Source of the DNA: Alphaproteobacteria bacterium
Lineage (GTDB): Bacteria; Pseudomonadota; Alphaproteobacteria; UBA8366; Aestuariispiraceae
Direction: 5' to 3'
Assembly: GCA_030065235.1 (NCBI GenBank)
Contig: JASJDC010000010.1
Location: 1 to 64,000, forward strand
DNA length: 64,000 bases
Part shown: positions 46,217-54,927 of the stretch, piece after piece
Layout of the letters: each line of letters begins with the position of its first letter
How positions within the stretch are numbered: position 1 is the stretch's first letter
The notes under the pieces: generated by a model
The model's database searches: none
What the model was told of the DNA's origin: nothing
What the model saw: the letters and a program-made list of their open reading frames with translations, nothing else
Program-made: the position numbers and the translations under genes

Positions 46217-46816
46217 GTCGGCTGAATCGGAACCGGCCTGCTCCCGCATATGCCGGCTGATCATCGGCGTCTGGCTGAGCATAAAGGCGAAGGTCAGCCC
46301 CATGGCCCCAAACACTTTGTAGGTCACCCAGAAATCATCGGACTGGGTGCGCCAGACGATCTCATTCATCACCGCCAGGAACAGGAAGAAACCCGAAAAC
46401 CGCAGGGTCAGCTTGCGCCAGCCTGCGTCGGTCATGTCGAGCGCCTGGCCCATCAGGAATTTCAGCGGCTGTTTGTTGAAGAAGACGCTGGCCGCCAGGA
46501 TCACGCAGAAGAGGCCATTGACCAGGGTCGGCCGGATCTTGATGAAGGTCTCGTCCTCCAGATAGAGCGTCAGGCCGCCCATGATCAGCAGGATCGGCGC
46601 CGTCACGAGCGGCAATTTCGGCCAGGTGCGCGTGATCGCGTAAGAGGCGATCAGGGCGATCAGGGTCGCAACCATCACCGCCGCGGTCGCCTGGAATAGG
46701 TCGCCGACCAGATAGGTCACGAAGAACACCGCCAGCGGACCGTATTCGCAAGCCGGGTTCAGCCATTTCGGCGCCGGACGGCCGGCCGGCTTTGTCTCTG
46801 TCGAATCATGCGTCAT
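46205..46816 (-). CDS. yciB: Inner-membrane septation protein YciB/IspZ
   Basis: 203 aa from the ATG at 46816. Five or six membrane segments: YGPLAVFFVTYLVGDLF, AAVMVATLIALIASYAI, LVTAPILLIMGGLTLYL, NGLFCVILAASVFF. The conserved DETFIKIRPTLVN and WRKLTLRFSGFFLFLAVMNEIVWR identify the YciB/IspZ (septation protein A) family, which affects cell-envelope synthesis and septation. C-terminal SDSADSAD is extra. It overlaps the nudix gene tail-to-tail. Confidence 0.95.
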   Translation of the reverse strand: MTHDSTETKPAGRPAPKWLNPACEYGPLAVFFVTYLVGDLFQATAAVMVATLIALIASYAITRTWPKLPLVTAPILLIMGGLTLYLEDETFIKIRPTLVNGLFCVILAASVFFNKQPLKFLMGQALDMTDAGWRKLTLRFSGFFLFLAVMNEIVWRTQSDDFWVTYKVFGAMGLTFAFMLSQTPMISRHMREQAGSDSADSAD

Positions 46817-46949
46817 GGCGCGGTTTATAGGGCGCGCGGCGGGCCAGGCCAATATCCAACGCTAACCCGCCCTGCCCGTGCGCCAGAAGCTCTGGTTGCG
46901 CCCGAAGCTCGGGTTGCGCCAACGCGCGGCGCGCTCTAAACATTAGCTC

Positions 46950-47240
46950 ATGGCGATAGGCGACAATCCAGGCGGGTTCGGTCCAGGCGGCGGCCCAGGC
47001 GGCGGACAAATCGGCGGTTTTCCAGACCGTGTCCGCGACATCACGGCGCGCCGGCCGATCGATCCGAACGAGCCGCGCGGGCTGCCGGAATTCAAACGCA
47101 GTTCTCGCCGCGGCGGCCAAGACCCTTATGACCTGAAGGGCGCGTTCGACCGCCTGGCCCAGCTCTTGCGGCTGGATGGCGGCGGCGGCCCCAGGGCCGA
47201 CGCGCCCGATCGCGGGTTCTACCTCAATATCCTGGTCTAA
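46950..47240 (+). CDS. Small Gly-rich protein with a C-terminal RGFYLNILV tail
   Basis: 96 aa. Gly/Pro-rich N-terminus (GGFGPGGGPGGGQIGGFPD), a basic middle, then FDRLAQLLRLDGGGG and DRGFYLNILV at the C-terminus. It has no strong ribosome site. The pattern (F/L)xQLLR, Gly/Pro linker, RGxxxxI(L)V recalls the 91-aa protein at 44195, so I infer they are members of one small family. No known domain, function unknown. Confidence 0.5.
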   Translation: MAIGDNPGGFGPGGGPGGGQIGGFPDRVRDITARRPIDPNEPRGLPEFKRSSRRGGQDPYDLKGAFDRLAQLLRLDGGGGPRADAPDRGFYLNILV

Positions 47241-47340
47241 GCGCGCCGACGAACCCCCGTCCCGAGGATTGCATGCGGCACCGTTTCGGTTCTGAATACG
47301 GCCCCTGGCCAATCCGCGTTCCACGAGATTTCCGCCCTTC

Positions 47341-48426
47341 ATGCCCAGCCCGTACGATTTCTCCCGCCTTTCCGTTCTGGTCGTCGAGGATTCGCGCTTC
47401 ATGCGCAGCCTGCTGGTCACGACCCTGCGGGCGCTGGGGGTCGAGCGCGTCCTGACGGCGGAAAACGGCGAGGAGGCGATCGCGATCATGAGCCCCGCCA
47501 TGGCCGCCGCCTCGATGGGCGAGACCATGGTCGGGCGCACCGGCGTCGACCTGGTTCTCAGCGATTTTGTCATGCCGGTGGTCGATGGCGCGATGCTGGT
47601 GCGCTGGATCCGGCTGTCGGAGAAATCGCCGGACCGGTTCCTGCCCTTCCTGATGATCTCGGCGGCGGCGGACCGCGACGTGATCTACGCCTGCCGCGAC
47701 GCCGGCGTCGACGAATTCATCGCCAAGCCCTTCTCCGCCGAAAGCGTGATGAAGCGGCTGATCGTCGCGATCGAGAACCCCCGCCCCTATGTCTATTGCC
47801 CGAACTATTTCGGTCCCGACCGGCGGCGCCAGGACAAGGATGTCGAGACCGACCGGCGCAGCAAGGATGACAGCGAAGTTCAAATCCTCCATTCCAGTAA
47901 AGACATCGCGAAAATGGGGAATAAGCGCAAACGCGCCTACATCTTCAAACTGCCGAAATATCTGAAACAGAAGCTGGCGACCGGGGCGAAGCCGAAAAAA
48001 GGCGAGCCGCTGTTCGATCCGGAGCTGATCCAGGCGGCGGAGGAGAAGATAGCCAATATGGAGACCGACTACGCGGATTGGGTCGGCGAGTCGGTCGAGG
48101 AACTGCAGCAGGCCCATCACCGGGCCGTCGAGGACCCGGAAAGGGCCGCCGTGCATTTCGAGAAGATCAACGCGGTCGCCTTGGAACTGCGCGGCCAGGG
48201 CGGGATTTTCGGTTATCCGCTGATCACCCAGTTCGGCAAATCGCTGTACGAACTGACCGGCGAGGGCGCGACCGTCACGACCGGTCTGTTGGATCTGATC
48301 GATTCGCATATCTCGCTGGTCAAAGTGGTGATCGGCCAGAAGATCTCCGGCGACGGCGGCGAGACCGGCCGCGAATTGCTGCAAAGCCTGGCCGAGGCCA
48401 AGAAGAAATTCCGCGGGGAAGAGTAA
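47341..48426 (+). CDS. Response regulator with a long C-terminal module
   Basis: 361 aa. A receiver domain at 10-135: SVLVVEDSRFMRSLLVTTLR with the acidic pocket, phospho-acceptor Asp in LVLSDFVMPVVDG, and the Lys in FIAKPFSAESVM. The middle PYVYCPNYFGPDRRRQDKD is a motif typical of this alphaproteobacterial family. The C-terminal helical region (about 220-361, e.g. YADWVGESVEELQQAHHRAV) resembles an Hpt-like or stalk bundle, without a known DNA-binding motif. It is therefore probably a protein-interacting regulator, possibly motility or chemotaxis, partner not in the window. It is followed by the 99-bp repeats. Confidence 0.88.
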   Translation: MPSPYDFSRLSVLVVEDSRFMRSLLVTTLRALGVERVLTAENGEEAIAIMSPAMAAASMGETMVGRTGVDLVLSDFVMPVVDGAMLVRWIRLSEKSPDRFLPFLMISAAADRDVIYACRDAGVDEFIAKPFSAESVMKRLIVAIENPRPYVYCPNYFGPDRRRQDKDVETDRRSKDDSEVQILHSSKDIAKMGNKRKRAYIFKLPKYLKQKLATGAKPKKGEPLFDPELIQAAEEKIANMETDYADWVGESVEELQQAHHRAVEDPERAAVHFEKINAVALELRGQGGIFGYPLITQFGKSLYELTGEGATVTTGLLDLIDSHISLVKVVIGQKISGDGGETGRELLQSLAEAKKKFRGEE

Positions 48427-48447
48427 GCGGGGCGCGCGGTGATCGTT

Positions 48448-48672
48448 ATGCCGGCCTCCGAGCCGGCATCCAGCGGGCGGCACCCAGTACACCTTTGGGG
48501 GCCCCGGCTCACGTCCGGGGCGACGATCTTTCCACCCGCATCCGTCATGCCGGCCTCCGAGCCGGCATCCAGCGGGCGGGACCCATTGAACCGACGGGGG
48601 CCCCGGATCAGGTCCGGGGCGACGATCCTTCCACCCGCATCCGTCATGCCGTCCTCCGAGCCGGCATCCATG
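48448..48672 (+). repeat. Tandem repeat, two full 99-bp units and a partial third
   Basis: Units start at 48448, 48547 and 48646, an exact 99-base spacing. Each begins with the palindrome ATGCCGGC-CTCCGA-GCCGGCAT; the first two also carry CCCCGG...TCCGGGG and end ACCCGCATCCGTC. The third breaks off and has a changed arm (GCCGTCCTCC). The units differ at scattered bases, mostly in the centre. Similar dispersed palindromic elements that happen to encode MPASEPAS are common in alphaproteobacterial intergenic DNA. The open frame through it is therefore not taken as a gene. Confidence 0.9.
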
Positions 48673-48801
48673 GCGACAATCTCGCCGCATGCCGACCATA
48701 GACATTCACCAGTCTGAATGCCTACTCTGGCGGAGTGGCGGGCGCGGCCCAATATCCAGGCCTTAACACGTGCCGACCAAGAACAGGGAGGAGACAAAGG
48801 G

Positions 48802-49680
48802 ATGAGCGAACGCGCGCGGGACCGCATGGCGGTCGAGAGTTTCTTCGACCCGGCGACCTTCACCGTGACCTATGTCGTCTCCGACCCGGCCACATACCGC
48901 GCGGCGGTGATCGACTCGGTGCTGGATTACGACGCCAAGTCGGGCCGCACGGCGACCGACTCGGCGGATCGGGTCATCGCCTATGTCAAAGAGCATGGCC
49001 TGACCGTCGATTGGATCCTCGAGACCCATGTTCATGCGGATCATATCTCCGCCGCGCCGTACCTCAAAAAGGCGCTGGGCGGGGTCACAGGCGTCGGCGC
49101 GCATGTCCGCGAGGTGCAGGGCGTCTTCAAACAGATCTACAATCTGGAGGACAGCCTGATCCCCGACGGGCGGCAATTCGACCGGCTGTTCGTCGAGGGC
49201 GAGACCTTCGAAATCGGTACCCTGACCGGGCGCATCCTGCACACGCCCGGCCACACGCCCGCCTGCATCGCCTATCATATCGAGGACGCGGTCTTTGTCG
49301 GCGACACTTTGTTCATGCCCGACTTCGGCTCGGCCCGCTGCGACTTTCCCGGCGGCGACGCGCGCCAGCTCTATCATTCCGTGAAAAAGATATTGGCCCT
49401 GCCGCCGGAGACGCGTCTTTTCATGTGCCACGACTACGCGCCGGGCGGCCGCGACTACGCCTGGGAGACGACCATCGCCGAGCAGCGCGCCCATAACAAA
49501 CACATGCATGACGGCGTCAGCGAAGAGGATTTCGTCGCCATGCGCGAAACGCGCGACAAAGAACTCGCCATGCCCGCCCTGCTCCTCCCCTCCGTCCAAC
49601 TCAACATCCGCGCCGGGCAGATGCCCGAGCCCGAAGAAAACGGCGTCGCCTACCTGAAAATCCCCCTCAACGCGGTGTAG
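48802..49680 (+). CDS. MBL-fold metallohydrolase of the persulfide dioxygenase (ETHE1/SdoA) type
   Basis: 292 aa from ATG 48802 with GGAGGAG upstream. The metal motif is ETHVHADHISAAPYL (HxHxDH), the later metal Asp/His lie in VGDTLFMPDFGSARCDFPGGD and FMCHDYAPGG. The RCDFPGG block fits the BLH/ETHE1-like persulfide dioxygenases that oxidise glutathione persulfide. In ETHE1, iron is held by two His and one Asp, consistent with the motif. The C-terminal region LPSVQLNIRAGQMPEPEENG is typical. No rhodanese or BigR regulator is adjacent. The reading from 48718 has no better start. Confidence 0.85.
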   Translation: MSERARDRMAVESFFDPATFTVTYVVSDPATYRAAVIDSVLDYDAKSGRTATDSADRVIAYVKEHGLTVDWILETHVHADHISAAPYLKKALGGVTGVGAHVREVQGVFKQIYNLEDSLIPDGRQFDRLFVEGETFEIGTLTGRILHTPGHTPACIAYHIEDAVFVGDTLFMPDFGSARCDFPGGDARQLYHSVKKILALPPETRLFMCHDYAPGGRDYAWETTIAEQRAHNKHMHDGVSEEDFVAMRETRDKELAMPALLLPSVQLNIRAGQMPEPEENGVAYLKIPLNAV

Positions 49681-49757
49681 CGGGCAGGGTCCGAGCCGGG
49701 CGTGCGCCGGGCGGAGAGGCGCAACCAAATCGCGCGAATCGCCTTAGGATGCGGTGT

Positions 49758-50198
49758 ATGAGTGAGAATCAGTTGGTCGAACAGGGAAAGAAAAAAGAAC
49801 CCCTGGCTGGCAGAATGCCGCTGGGGGCCTGGATTGGCGCAGGTGCCTGCGCTGTCTTGCTTCTTGTGATTGGGACCACGATCGAAAGCGACGATGCACG
49901 AAACTTGATCCTCTTAGTTGGCGGTGCCGTTGGCCTTGGATTAGCCGCTTGGCGTGGTTTGGTGATGCAAGGCAACTTGGACCTTGAGCGCGAACGCTCA
50001 AGCCGAGACGACCGATTTAGAAAGAAACAACTCGCCATGGAACAGCTTGCGAGCGATAATCCCGTTGTCCGTAGGGCAGGTGAACTCGGCCTAATCGCGG
50101 CCATGGAGGATAAAGAGGAAGAAAGGCCACACGAATTGGCTCAACTGCTTAGCGAGTATATTTCTTACAACAGCGGCAAGATTGAGCCGAGCAACTGA
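49758..50198 (+). CDS. Small membrane protein paired with a pentapeptide-repeat protein
   Basis: 146 aa from ATG 49758. Two membrane segments (PLGAWIGAGACAVLLLVIG and LILLVGGAVGLGLAAW), then a cytoplasmic helical part rich in charge (NLDLERERSSRDDRFRKKQ, ELGLIAAMEDKEEE). The gene is noticeably AT-richer than its surroundings. It precedes the pentapeptide-repeat gene by 21 bases, so they form a pair. Function unknown. Similar pairs occur in accessory regions of diverse bacteria. Confidence 0.8.
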   Translation: MSENQLVEQGKKKEPLAGRMPLGAWIGAGACAVLLLVIGTTIESDDARNLILLVGGAVGLGLAAWRGLVMQGNLDLERERSSRDDRFRKKQLAMEQLASDNPVVRRAGELGLIAAMEDKEEERPHELAQLLSEYISYNSGKIEPSN

Positions 50199-50219
50199 AC
50201 AGAACAGCGGATCAGATAA

Positions 50220-50744
50220 ATGCCGAACAAAAGACCGAGCAATGAAGACGCTGTGGCCGCGTTGCGCCTGTTCGGCTCTGAGGAACGGCGTCACCACGGC
50301 TTACCGGGCGCGCCGCGGGTCCGCCTTAACTTGCGGAGAGCTCTGTTACAGCAGGCCGATCTTAGCCGGCTCCATTTGGCGCGTGTCGATGCCAATGGCG
50401 CCACCCTCACAGGCACCGATTTATTCAACACCGATCTCACAGGCGCACACGTCACGACAACCAACCTCACCAGGGCTAATCTAACGGATGCGATTTTGAT
50501 TGCGGCGGACCTTACGAATGCTGACCTCACAGAGGCCAACCTTCGTGGAGCTGACTTGACGCGCGCCGACCTCACCGGCGCTCAGTTTCAAAGAGCCAAG
50601 GGATTAGTTCAGTCGCAGCTTGATCAGGCAGTGCAACACCCGGATGGTCCGCCGCCACAGAACCTACCCGATGGCCTCACCTGGGACGAAGAAGCAGCAA
50701 AAGAGCGCTGGCGCGCTCGCCAAAAGAGACAAGACCACTCATAG
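50220..50744 (+). CDS. Pentapeptide-repeat protein
   Basis: 174 aa. About ten pentapeptide repeats of the A(D/N)LXX type (e.g. LTRANLTDAILIAADLTNAD, LTEANLRGADLTRADLTGAQ) form a right-handed quadrilateral helix. The flanks are short and non-repetitive, C-terminus WRARQKRQDHS. Such proteins often bind partner proteins, including gyrase, but that needs other features. It is coupled to the membrane protein and ends 6 bases before the convergent MFS gene. AT-rich as its partner. Confidence 0.9.
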   Translation: MPNKRPSNEDAVAALRLFGSEERRHHGLPGAPRVRLNLRRALLQQADLSRLHLARVDANGATLTGTDLFNTDLTGAHVTTTNLTRANLTDAILIAADLTNADLTEANLRGADLTRADLTGAQFQRAKGLVQSQLDQAVQHPDGPPPQNLPDGLTWDEEAAKERWRARQKRQDHS

Positions 50745-50749
50745 CCGAG

Positions 50750-52006
50750 CTATCGTCCTACTTTTGGCCTCTCGTCCCCACTCGAAAACGGGTACATCGC
50801 CGCTGTCAGGTTCAGCGCGATCAAGCAGAGCAGCGGGTTGAAGATGGTCGTGAATTGGGCCGCGAAGCCCAGCGCGAGGCCGACGCCGACGCCGCAGACG
50901 CCCATCGCAGACTCGCCGATGGAGATATAGATCGGCCGGTCGTCCTTGGGCGTCTGGGCTGAGAGATATTGCGTGCGGGCCTGGATCACGCCTTGCCGCC
51001 CGAGCGAGAGCAGGGTGAAGCTGGCGACATGGAAGAAGGGGATGGTGATCTCCAACACTTCATCCACCAGCAGCGTCGCCGCGCCGGCGACGGCCACCAT
51101 CAGCGACCCCAGCGTGATCGCCGCCTGCGGGCTGCGCGGCACGATCCGGCCCCAGATCGGCCCGCTGAGCAGAAGCCCGGCGCTGATCGCGAAGACCAGC
51201 ATCACCAGATCGCTCGCCGTCGGGTCGTTCAACTGCGCCACATGGATCGTGTAGAACGGTATCGCCAATTCGATCGACAGCAACCAGGCGCGGCCGACCA
51301 GGAATTGCGCGAACCAGGGCTCGGTCCGGATCAGCCACAGGCCGCGGCGCAGCTCCTTCAACGGCGAGACCGGCGGGTGCGGCGCCTTGGGAGGCTCGGC
51401 GATCCCGGCATAGAGCAGCCCCGCCATGAGCCACAAGCCGACCGCGATCCAGAGCAGTAGGGTCTTATTGTCCAGCGCGTCGCGCGCCAGCAGGTAGAAG
51501 CCCATGGTCACCGCCATGGTCAAAAGCCCGCCGCCCGCCGCGCGATAGCCCATCATCACCCCGCGCCGCTGCGGCGTCAGAACCCGCGCGATCACGTCTT
51601 GGTGGCAGATCGTATAGAGGCCCCAACAGACGCCGAAGCCGGCGGCGCTGGCGATCAGGATCAACCCGGCAAGCTCCGGCGTCACCAGCGCCGCGAAAAA
51701 CGCCGCGAACCCAATGGCGAGCGCCGAGCCCAATTCCGCCAGCGCCAGCGCGCCCCGGCTGCGCTTCAGCATTGAGAGTTGCGGGCCGATGAAAAGCTGA
51801 CCCAACACCTGGCCCAATTGCGTCAGCGGCACGATCAGCGCGATCAAGAGCGGCGCCACGCCGAGCGTCCCGGCGATCCACGGCAGGACCGAGCGGAAAT
51901 CCCCGACCTGCAACCCCATCATATGCAGCGCCCCGCCGCCGAGCAGGACGGAGAAATTCCGCCGGTCCGACGGGGCCTTGTCAGGCTTGGAATTGGCGTC
52001 GCTCAT
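50750..52006 (-). CDS. MFS transporter
   Basis: 418 aa, 12 predicted membrane segments. The cytoplasmic loop 2-3 motif is weak (IGPQLSMLKRSRGALALA). Hydrophobic segments include LIALIVPLTQLGQVLGQLF, LILIASAAGFGVCWGLY and ALILLVFAISAGLLLSG-like regions. It is last of five co-directional genes after ClC and GltS (6-base gap to gltS), suggesting it exports or exchanges a metabolite linked with amino acids. Substrate cannot be predicted. Confidence 0.88.
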   Translation of the reverse strand: MSDANSKPDKAPSDRRNFSVLLGGGALHMMGLQVGDFRSVLPWIAGTLGVAPLLIALIVPLTQLGQVLGQLFIGPQLSMLKRSRGALALAELGSALAIGFAAFFAALVTPELAGLILIASAAGFGVCWGLYTICHQDVIARVLTPQRRGVMMGYRAAGGGLLTMAVTMGFYLLARDALDNKTLLLWIAVGLWLMAGLLYAGIAEPPKAPHPPVSPLKELRRGLWLIRTEPWFAQFLVGRAWLLSIELAIPFYTIHVAQLNDPTASDLVMLVFAISAGLLLSGPIWGRIVPRSPQAAITLGSLMVAVAGAATLLVDEVLEITIPFFHVASFTLLSLGRQGVIQARTQYLSAQTPKDDRPIYISIGESAMGVCGVGVGLALGFAAQFTTIFNPLLCLIALNLTAAMYPFSSGDERPKVGR

Positions 52007-52012
52007 CCCGCC

Positions 52013-53257
52013 CTACTCCAGAACCGTCGACAGCAGATACAGCTGCAGCACCAGCGCATTGACCAGATCGATCAGAAAGGCGCCGACGATCGGCACGGCG
52101 ATGAAAGCGACCGGCGCCGGCCCGTGCCGGGTGGTCACGGCGCGCATATTGGCCAGCCCGACAAAGGTTGCGCCTAGCCCGAACCCGATCAGGCCGCCGC
52201 ACATCACCGCGGCCTCATAGCTGCGGCCCAGAATATGAAACACAGAGAAATAGACGAAAAACAGCACCATGACGATCTGCAGCAGACAGACCAGCAGCAA
52301 CGGCCCAACCAGATCTGTGAGGGCGCCCAACTGGATGCTCATCACGCTCATCACGATGAATATTTGCAGGCTGAGATCGCGCATCACCCCGGTCGCCGCC
52401 GGATCGGTTGGCAGCCGGATCGCATCCGCGAGGTTCGACAGCACCGCGCCCGCCACCAGGGCCAGCGCGAAGGGCGGCAGGGTGACGCCGAGCCCCGCCA
52501 ACAGGGCTGACAGCGGCGGCGCGGCGACGGCGCCCAGCAGGATCAGCAGGGCGGCGGTCAGCATGGTCGGCCGGACACGAAACCGGCGCACGGCCTCGAT
52601 CGGCGCGCTGATCACTTGCCCGTCCCCTTCTTCATCGGGCTTGCCCGACAATCCGTGCTTGCGGATCAGATGCTGCGCCACCGGCCCGCCCAACAGCCCG
52701 CCGGCAAGCAAGCCAAGCGTGGCGAAAACCAACGCCACCTGCTCCGCGTCGTCGATGCTATAGCGCTCTGAGAGGATCGCGCCCCAGGCGACGCCGGTGC
52801 CATGGCCGCCCATAAAGCTGATGCTGCCCGCCAGCAACCCGTAACCAGGATGCGCGCCCAGGCTGGCCGCGACAGCTGAGCCCACCATGTCCTGGAACAC
52901 CAGCAAGGCCGCCGCGACGCCCAGCAACAACCCAACGGCGCACGCCGAGGCCAAGATGCGGCGCGCCTTGATTGACAGGCCGATCGCCGAGAAGAGGATC
53001 AGGGCGGCGATGTCTCGCAACTCCGGCGAGAAGGCGACGGTCGCCCAGCCAGATGCGTCCAACAGAGCGGTGATAAGGCAGACCGCCAACCCGCCGAGCA
53101 CGGCCGACGGCACGCTCAACCGCTTGAGAGCCGGGCTGAGCGCAATCAGGCCTTCGCCCAGAATCAGGGCCGCCAGGCTGACCAGCAGGACCCAGACCCC
53201 GCCGATGGCGAGAACGGACTCGCCGTCGGCGAAGGTGGGAACGACCTGATCAAACAT
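52013..53257 (-). CDS. gltS: Sodium/glutamate symporter GltS
   Basis: 414 aa, about ten membrane segments in two inverted halves. GSISFMGGHGTGVAWGAIL and GGLIGFGLGATFVGLANMRAV are the family-specific re-entrant loop regions. It imports glutamate with Na+. It is the third of four tightly spaced genes (5 bases after ClC, 6 before MFS), so it is likely in the same operon. Because a glutamate decarboxylase (gadB) exists elsewhere in the window, its import role is of interest. Start ATG 53257. Confidence 0.93.
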   Translation of the reverse strand: MFDQVVPTFADGESVLAIGGVWVLLVSLAALILGEGLIALSPALKRLSVPSAVLGGLAVCLITALLDASGWATVAFSPELRDIAALILFSAIGLSIKARRILASACAVGLLLGVAAALLVFQDMVGSAVAASLGAHPGYGLLAGSISFMGGHGTGVAWGAILSERYSIDDAEQVALVFATLGLLAGGLLGGPVAQHLIRKHGLSGKPDEEGDGQVISAPIEAVRRFRVRPTMLTAALLILLGAVAAPPLSALLAGLGVTLPPFALALVAGAVLSNLADAIRLPTDPAATGVMRDLSLQIFIVMSVMSIQLGALTDLVGPLLLVCLLQIVMVLFFVYFSVFHILGRSYEAAVMCGGLIGFGLGATFVGLANMRAVTTRHGPAPVAFIAVPIVGAFLIDLVNALVLQLYLLSTVLE

Positions 53258-53262
53258 CGCGT

Positions 53263-54843
53263 CTAGGCGTTCTGCGCCATGACACGGCGATAGGCGGAGA
53301 GCAGGTCCGACATCTCGATCATGCCGATAATCGCCGCCGGATCGTCCGGTTCGTGCACCATGACCCGGTCGCCTTCATGCGCCTTCATCAGGTCCCAGGC
53401 CGCCTCCCCCGTCTCCTCTACCGACAGCGCCGGTTCGCTCGCCCGAACCGACGCCCCTTCGGGGATAGGCCGGACGAGGTCCTGGACCGCCATATCGACC
53501 AGGGCGGCGCGCATGCTGATCGCGCCCGGACGCAGGCCCAGCGCCTCGACGCCGGCGCGGAAGAAATTCGTGCGCCAGACATCGTTCAGGATGATCGAGG
53601 AAATGACAGTCGCCACCAGGACGCCCAGCGCCACCGGGTAGCTGTTGACCATCTCGAAGATGATGATGACCTTAGCGAAGGGCGTGCCCAACAAGGCGCC
53701 GGCGGTCGCCGCCATGGCGACGACCATATAGGCGGTCGGGCCGGACGAGTATTCCGGGAAAGCCAGGGTGGCCAACCCGCCAAAGACGCCGCCGGCGAAG
53801 GCGCCGATAACAAGCGAGGGGGAAAAGACACCGCCGCCAAAGCCCGACCCCAGGCTGAGGGCCGTCGCCGCCACTTTCGCGACCAGCAGCATGGCCAGCA
53901 GTCCCAGCGGATAGGCGCCGCGCAGCGCCTCGCTTGTCGCTTCATACCCAATGCCCAAGACCTGGGGAAAGATGAGCGCGATCGCGCCCAGCGCCAAGCC
54001 GGCCAGAGCGGGGCGCAGGATCGGGTGGATCGACAGGCGCGCATGCGCCGCCTTGACCAGCGCCGTCAGTCGGATCACCGCCAGACCGAGCAAGGCGCAA
54101 ATCGCGCCCAGAAGCGCAAAGGCGGGAAACTCCCAATTCGAAATCAGGATCTGCTCTTCGACGCGCCAGGCCGGGAAATCCCCGAACGCATAGCGGTTCA
54201 ACGCCGTGCCTGTCACAGCGGCGATCGCCACCGGCGCCAGCCTTTGAATCGAATAGCGCCGTAGACAAATCTCAAACGCGAATACGGCGCCGCCGACCGG
54301 CACGTTGAAGGAGGCGGCGACACCCGAGGCCACGCCGCAGGCGAGCAAGGTGCGCGTATCATAGGGCGTCAGCTTCAGCCGTTGGGCGATCCAGGAGCCA
54401 AGACTGGCGCCGAGATGCACCATCGGCCCTTCCCGCCCGACAGATGCGCCGACACCGGCCGAAGCGGCGCTGGCCAGGGCGGCGGGCAGCAGGGCGCGGG
54501 GCGGCAGCTTGCCGGCGTCGCGGATTGAGGCGGTGATCACGTCGGGCACGCCCTGCACCCGGCGTTCGAGCGCGAAGCGATGCACGAACCAGCCGATCAA
54601 CAAGCCGCCCAAAGCCGGAACCAGCAGCATATGCCACCATACGGCCGTACTCGCCGCCTCCAGCAGATCCGTCGTCTTGCCCCAATAGGCCGCAAAGATC
54701 GTCAGATCGATCAGCCACTTGAAGCCGACCGCCGCGGCCCCGGCGACCAAGCCCGTCGCCAGCGCCAGAACGGCGATCCGCGCATGCTGCGGCAGCGTCT
54801 TGGAATCGATCGAGTCGAGATCAAGGATGGGAACTGAAGGCAG
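53263..54843 (-). CDS. ClC-type chloride channel/antiporter with CBS domains
   Basis: 526 aa if read from CTG at 54843, with AAGGAG (54856-54851) 7 bases upstream. The nearest TTG (54750) would cut the first helix; no ATG/GTG serves. The gating Glu is in SVGREGPMVHLG; the GSGFGGGVFSPSLVIGA filter is present. In GGAVFAFEICLRRY the internal Glu of proton-coupled ClCs (second E of EcClC EE) is Ile, as in channels and in the alphaproteobacterial CLC-ck2. A CBS pair lies at the C-terminus. It follows the decarboxylase by 84 bases and precedes gltS. Confidence 0.87.
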   Translation of the reverse strand: MPSVPILDLDSIDSKTLPQHARIAVLALATGLVAGAAAVGFKWLIDLTIFAAYWGKTTDLLEAASTAVWWHMLLVPALGGLLIGWFVHRFALERRVQGVPDVITASIRDAGKLPPRALLPAALASAASAGVGASVGREGPMVHLGASLGSWIAQRLKLTPYDTRTLLACGVASGVAASFNVPVGGAVFAFEICLRRYSIQRLAPVAIAAVTGTALNRYAFGDFPAWRVEEQILISNWEFPAFALLGAICALLGLAVIRLTALVKAAHARLSIHPILRPALAGLALGAIALIFPQVLGIGYEATSEALRGAYPLGLLAMLLVAKVAATALSLGSGFGGGVFSPSLVIGAFAGGVFGGLATLAFPEYSSGPTAYMVVAMAATAGALLGTPFAKVIIIFEMVNSYPVALGVLVATVISSIILNDVWRTNFFRAGVEALGLRPGAISMRAALVDMAVQDLVRPIPEGASVRASEPALSVEETGEAAWDLMKAHEGDRVMVHEPDDPAAIIGMIEMSDLLSAYRRVMAQNA

Positions 54844-54927
54844 GGCCGGACTCCTTTCCCCAATAAAAACGGAAGCCGGGCCGTGTCGCCACGAAACCGG
54901 CTTCCGCGCAGGTCGGATGAAGAACCG

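Noticed and set aside
48439-48717. ORF encoding MPASEPASSGR-type peptide
   Set aside because: It is produced by the 99-bp tandem repeat whose period is a multiple of three; its sequence is explained by the palindromic element.
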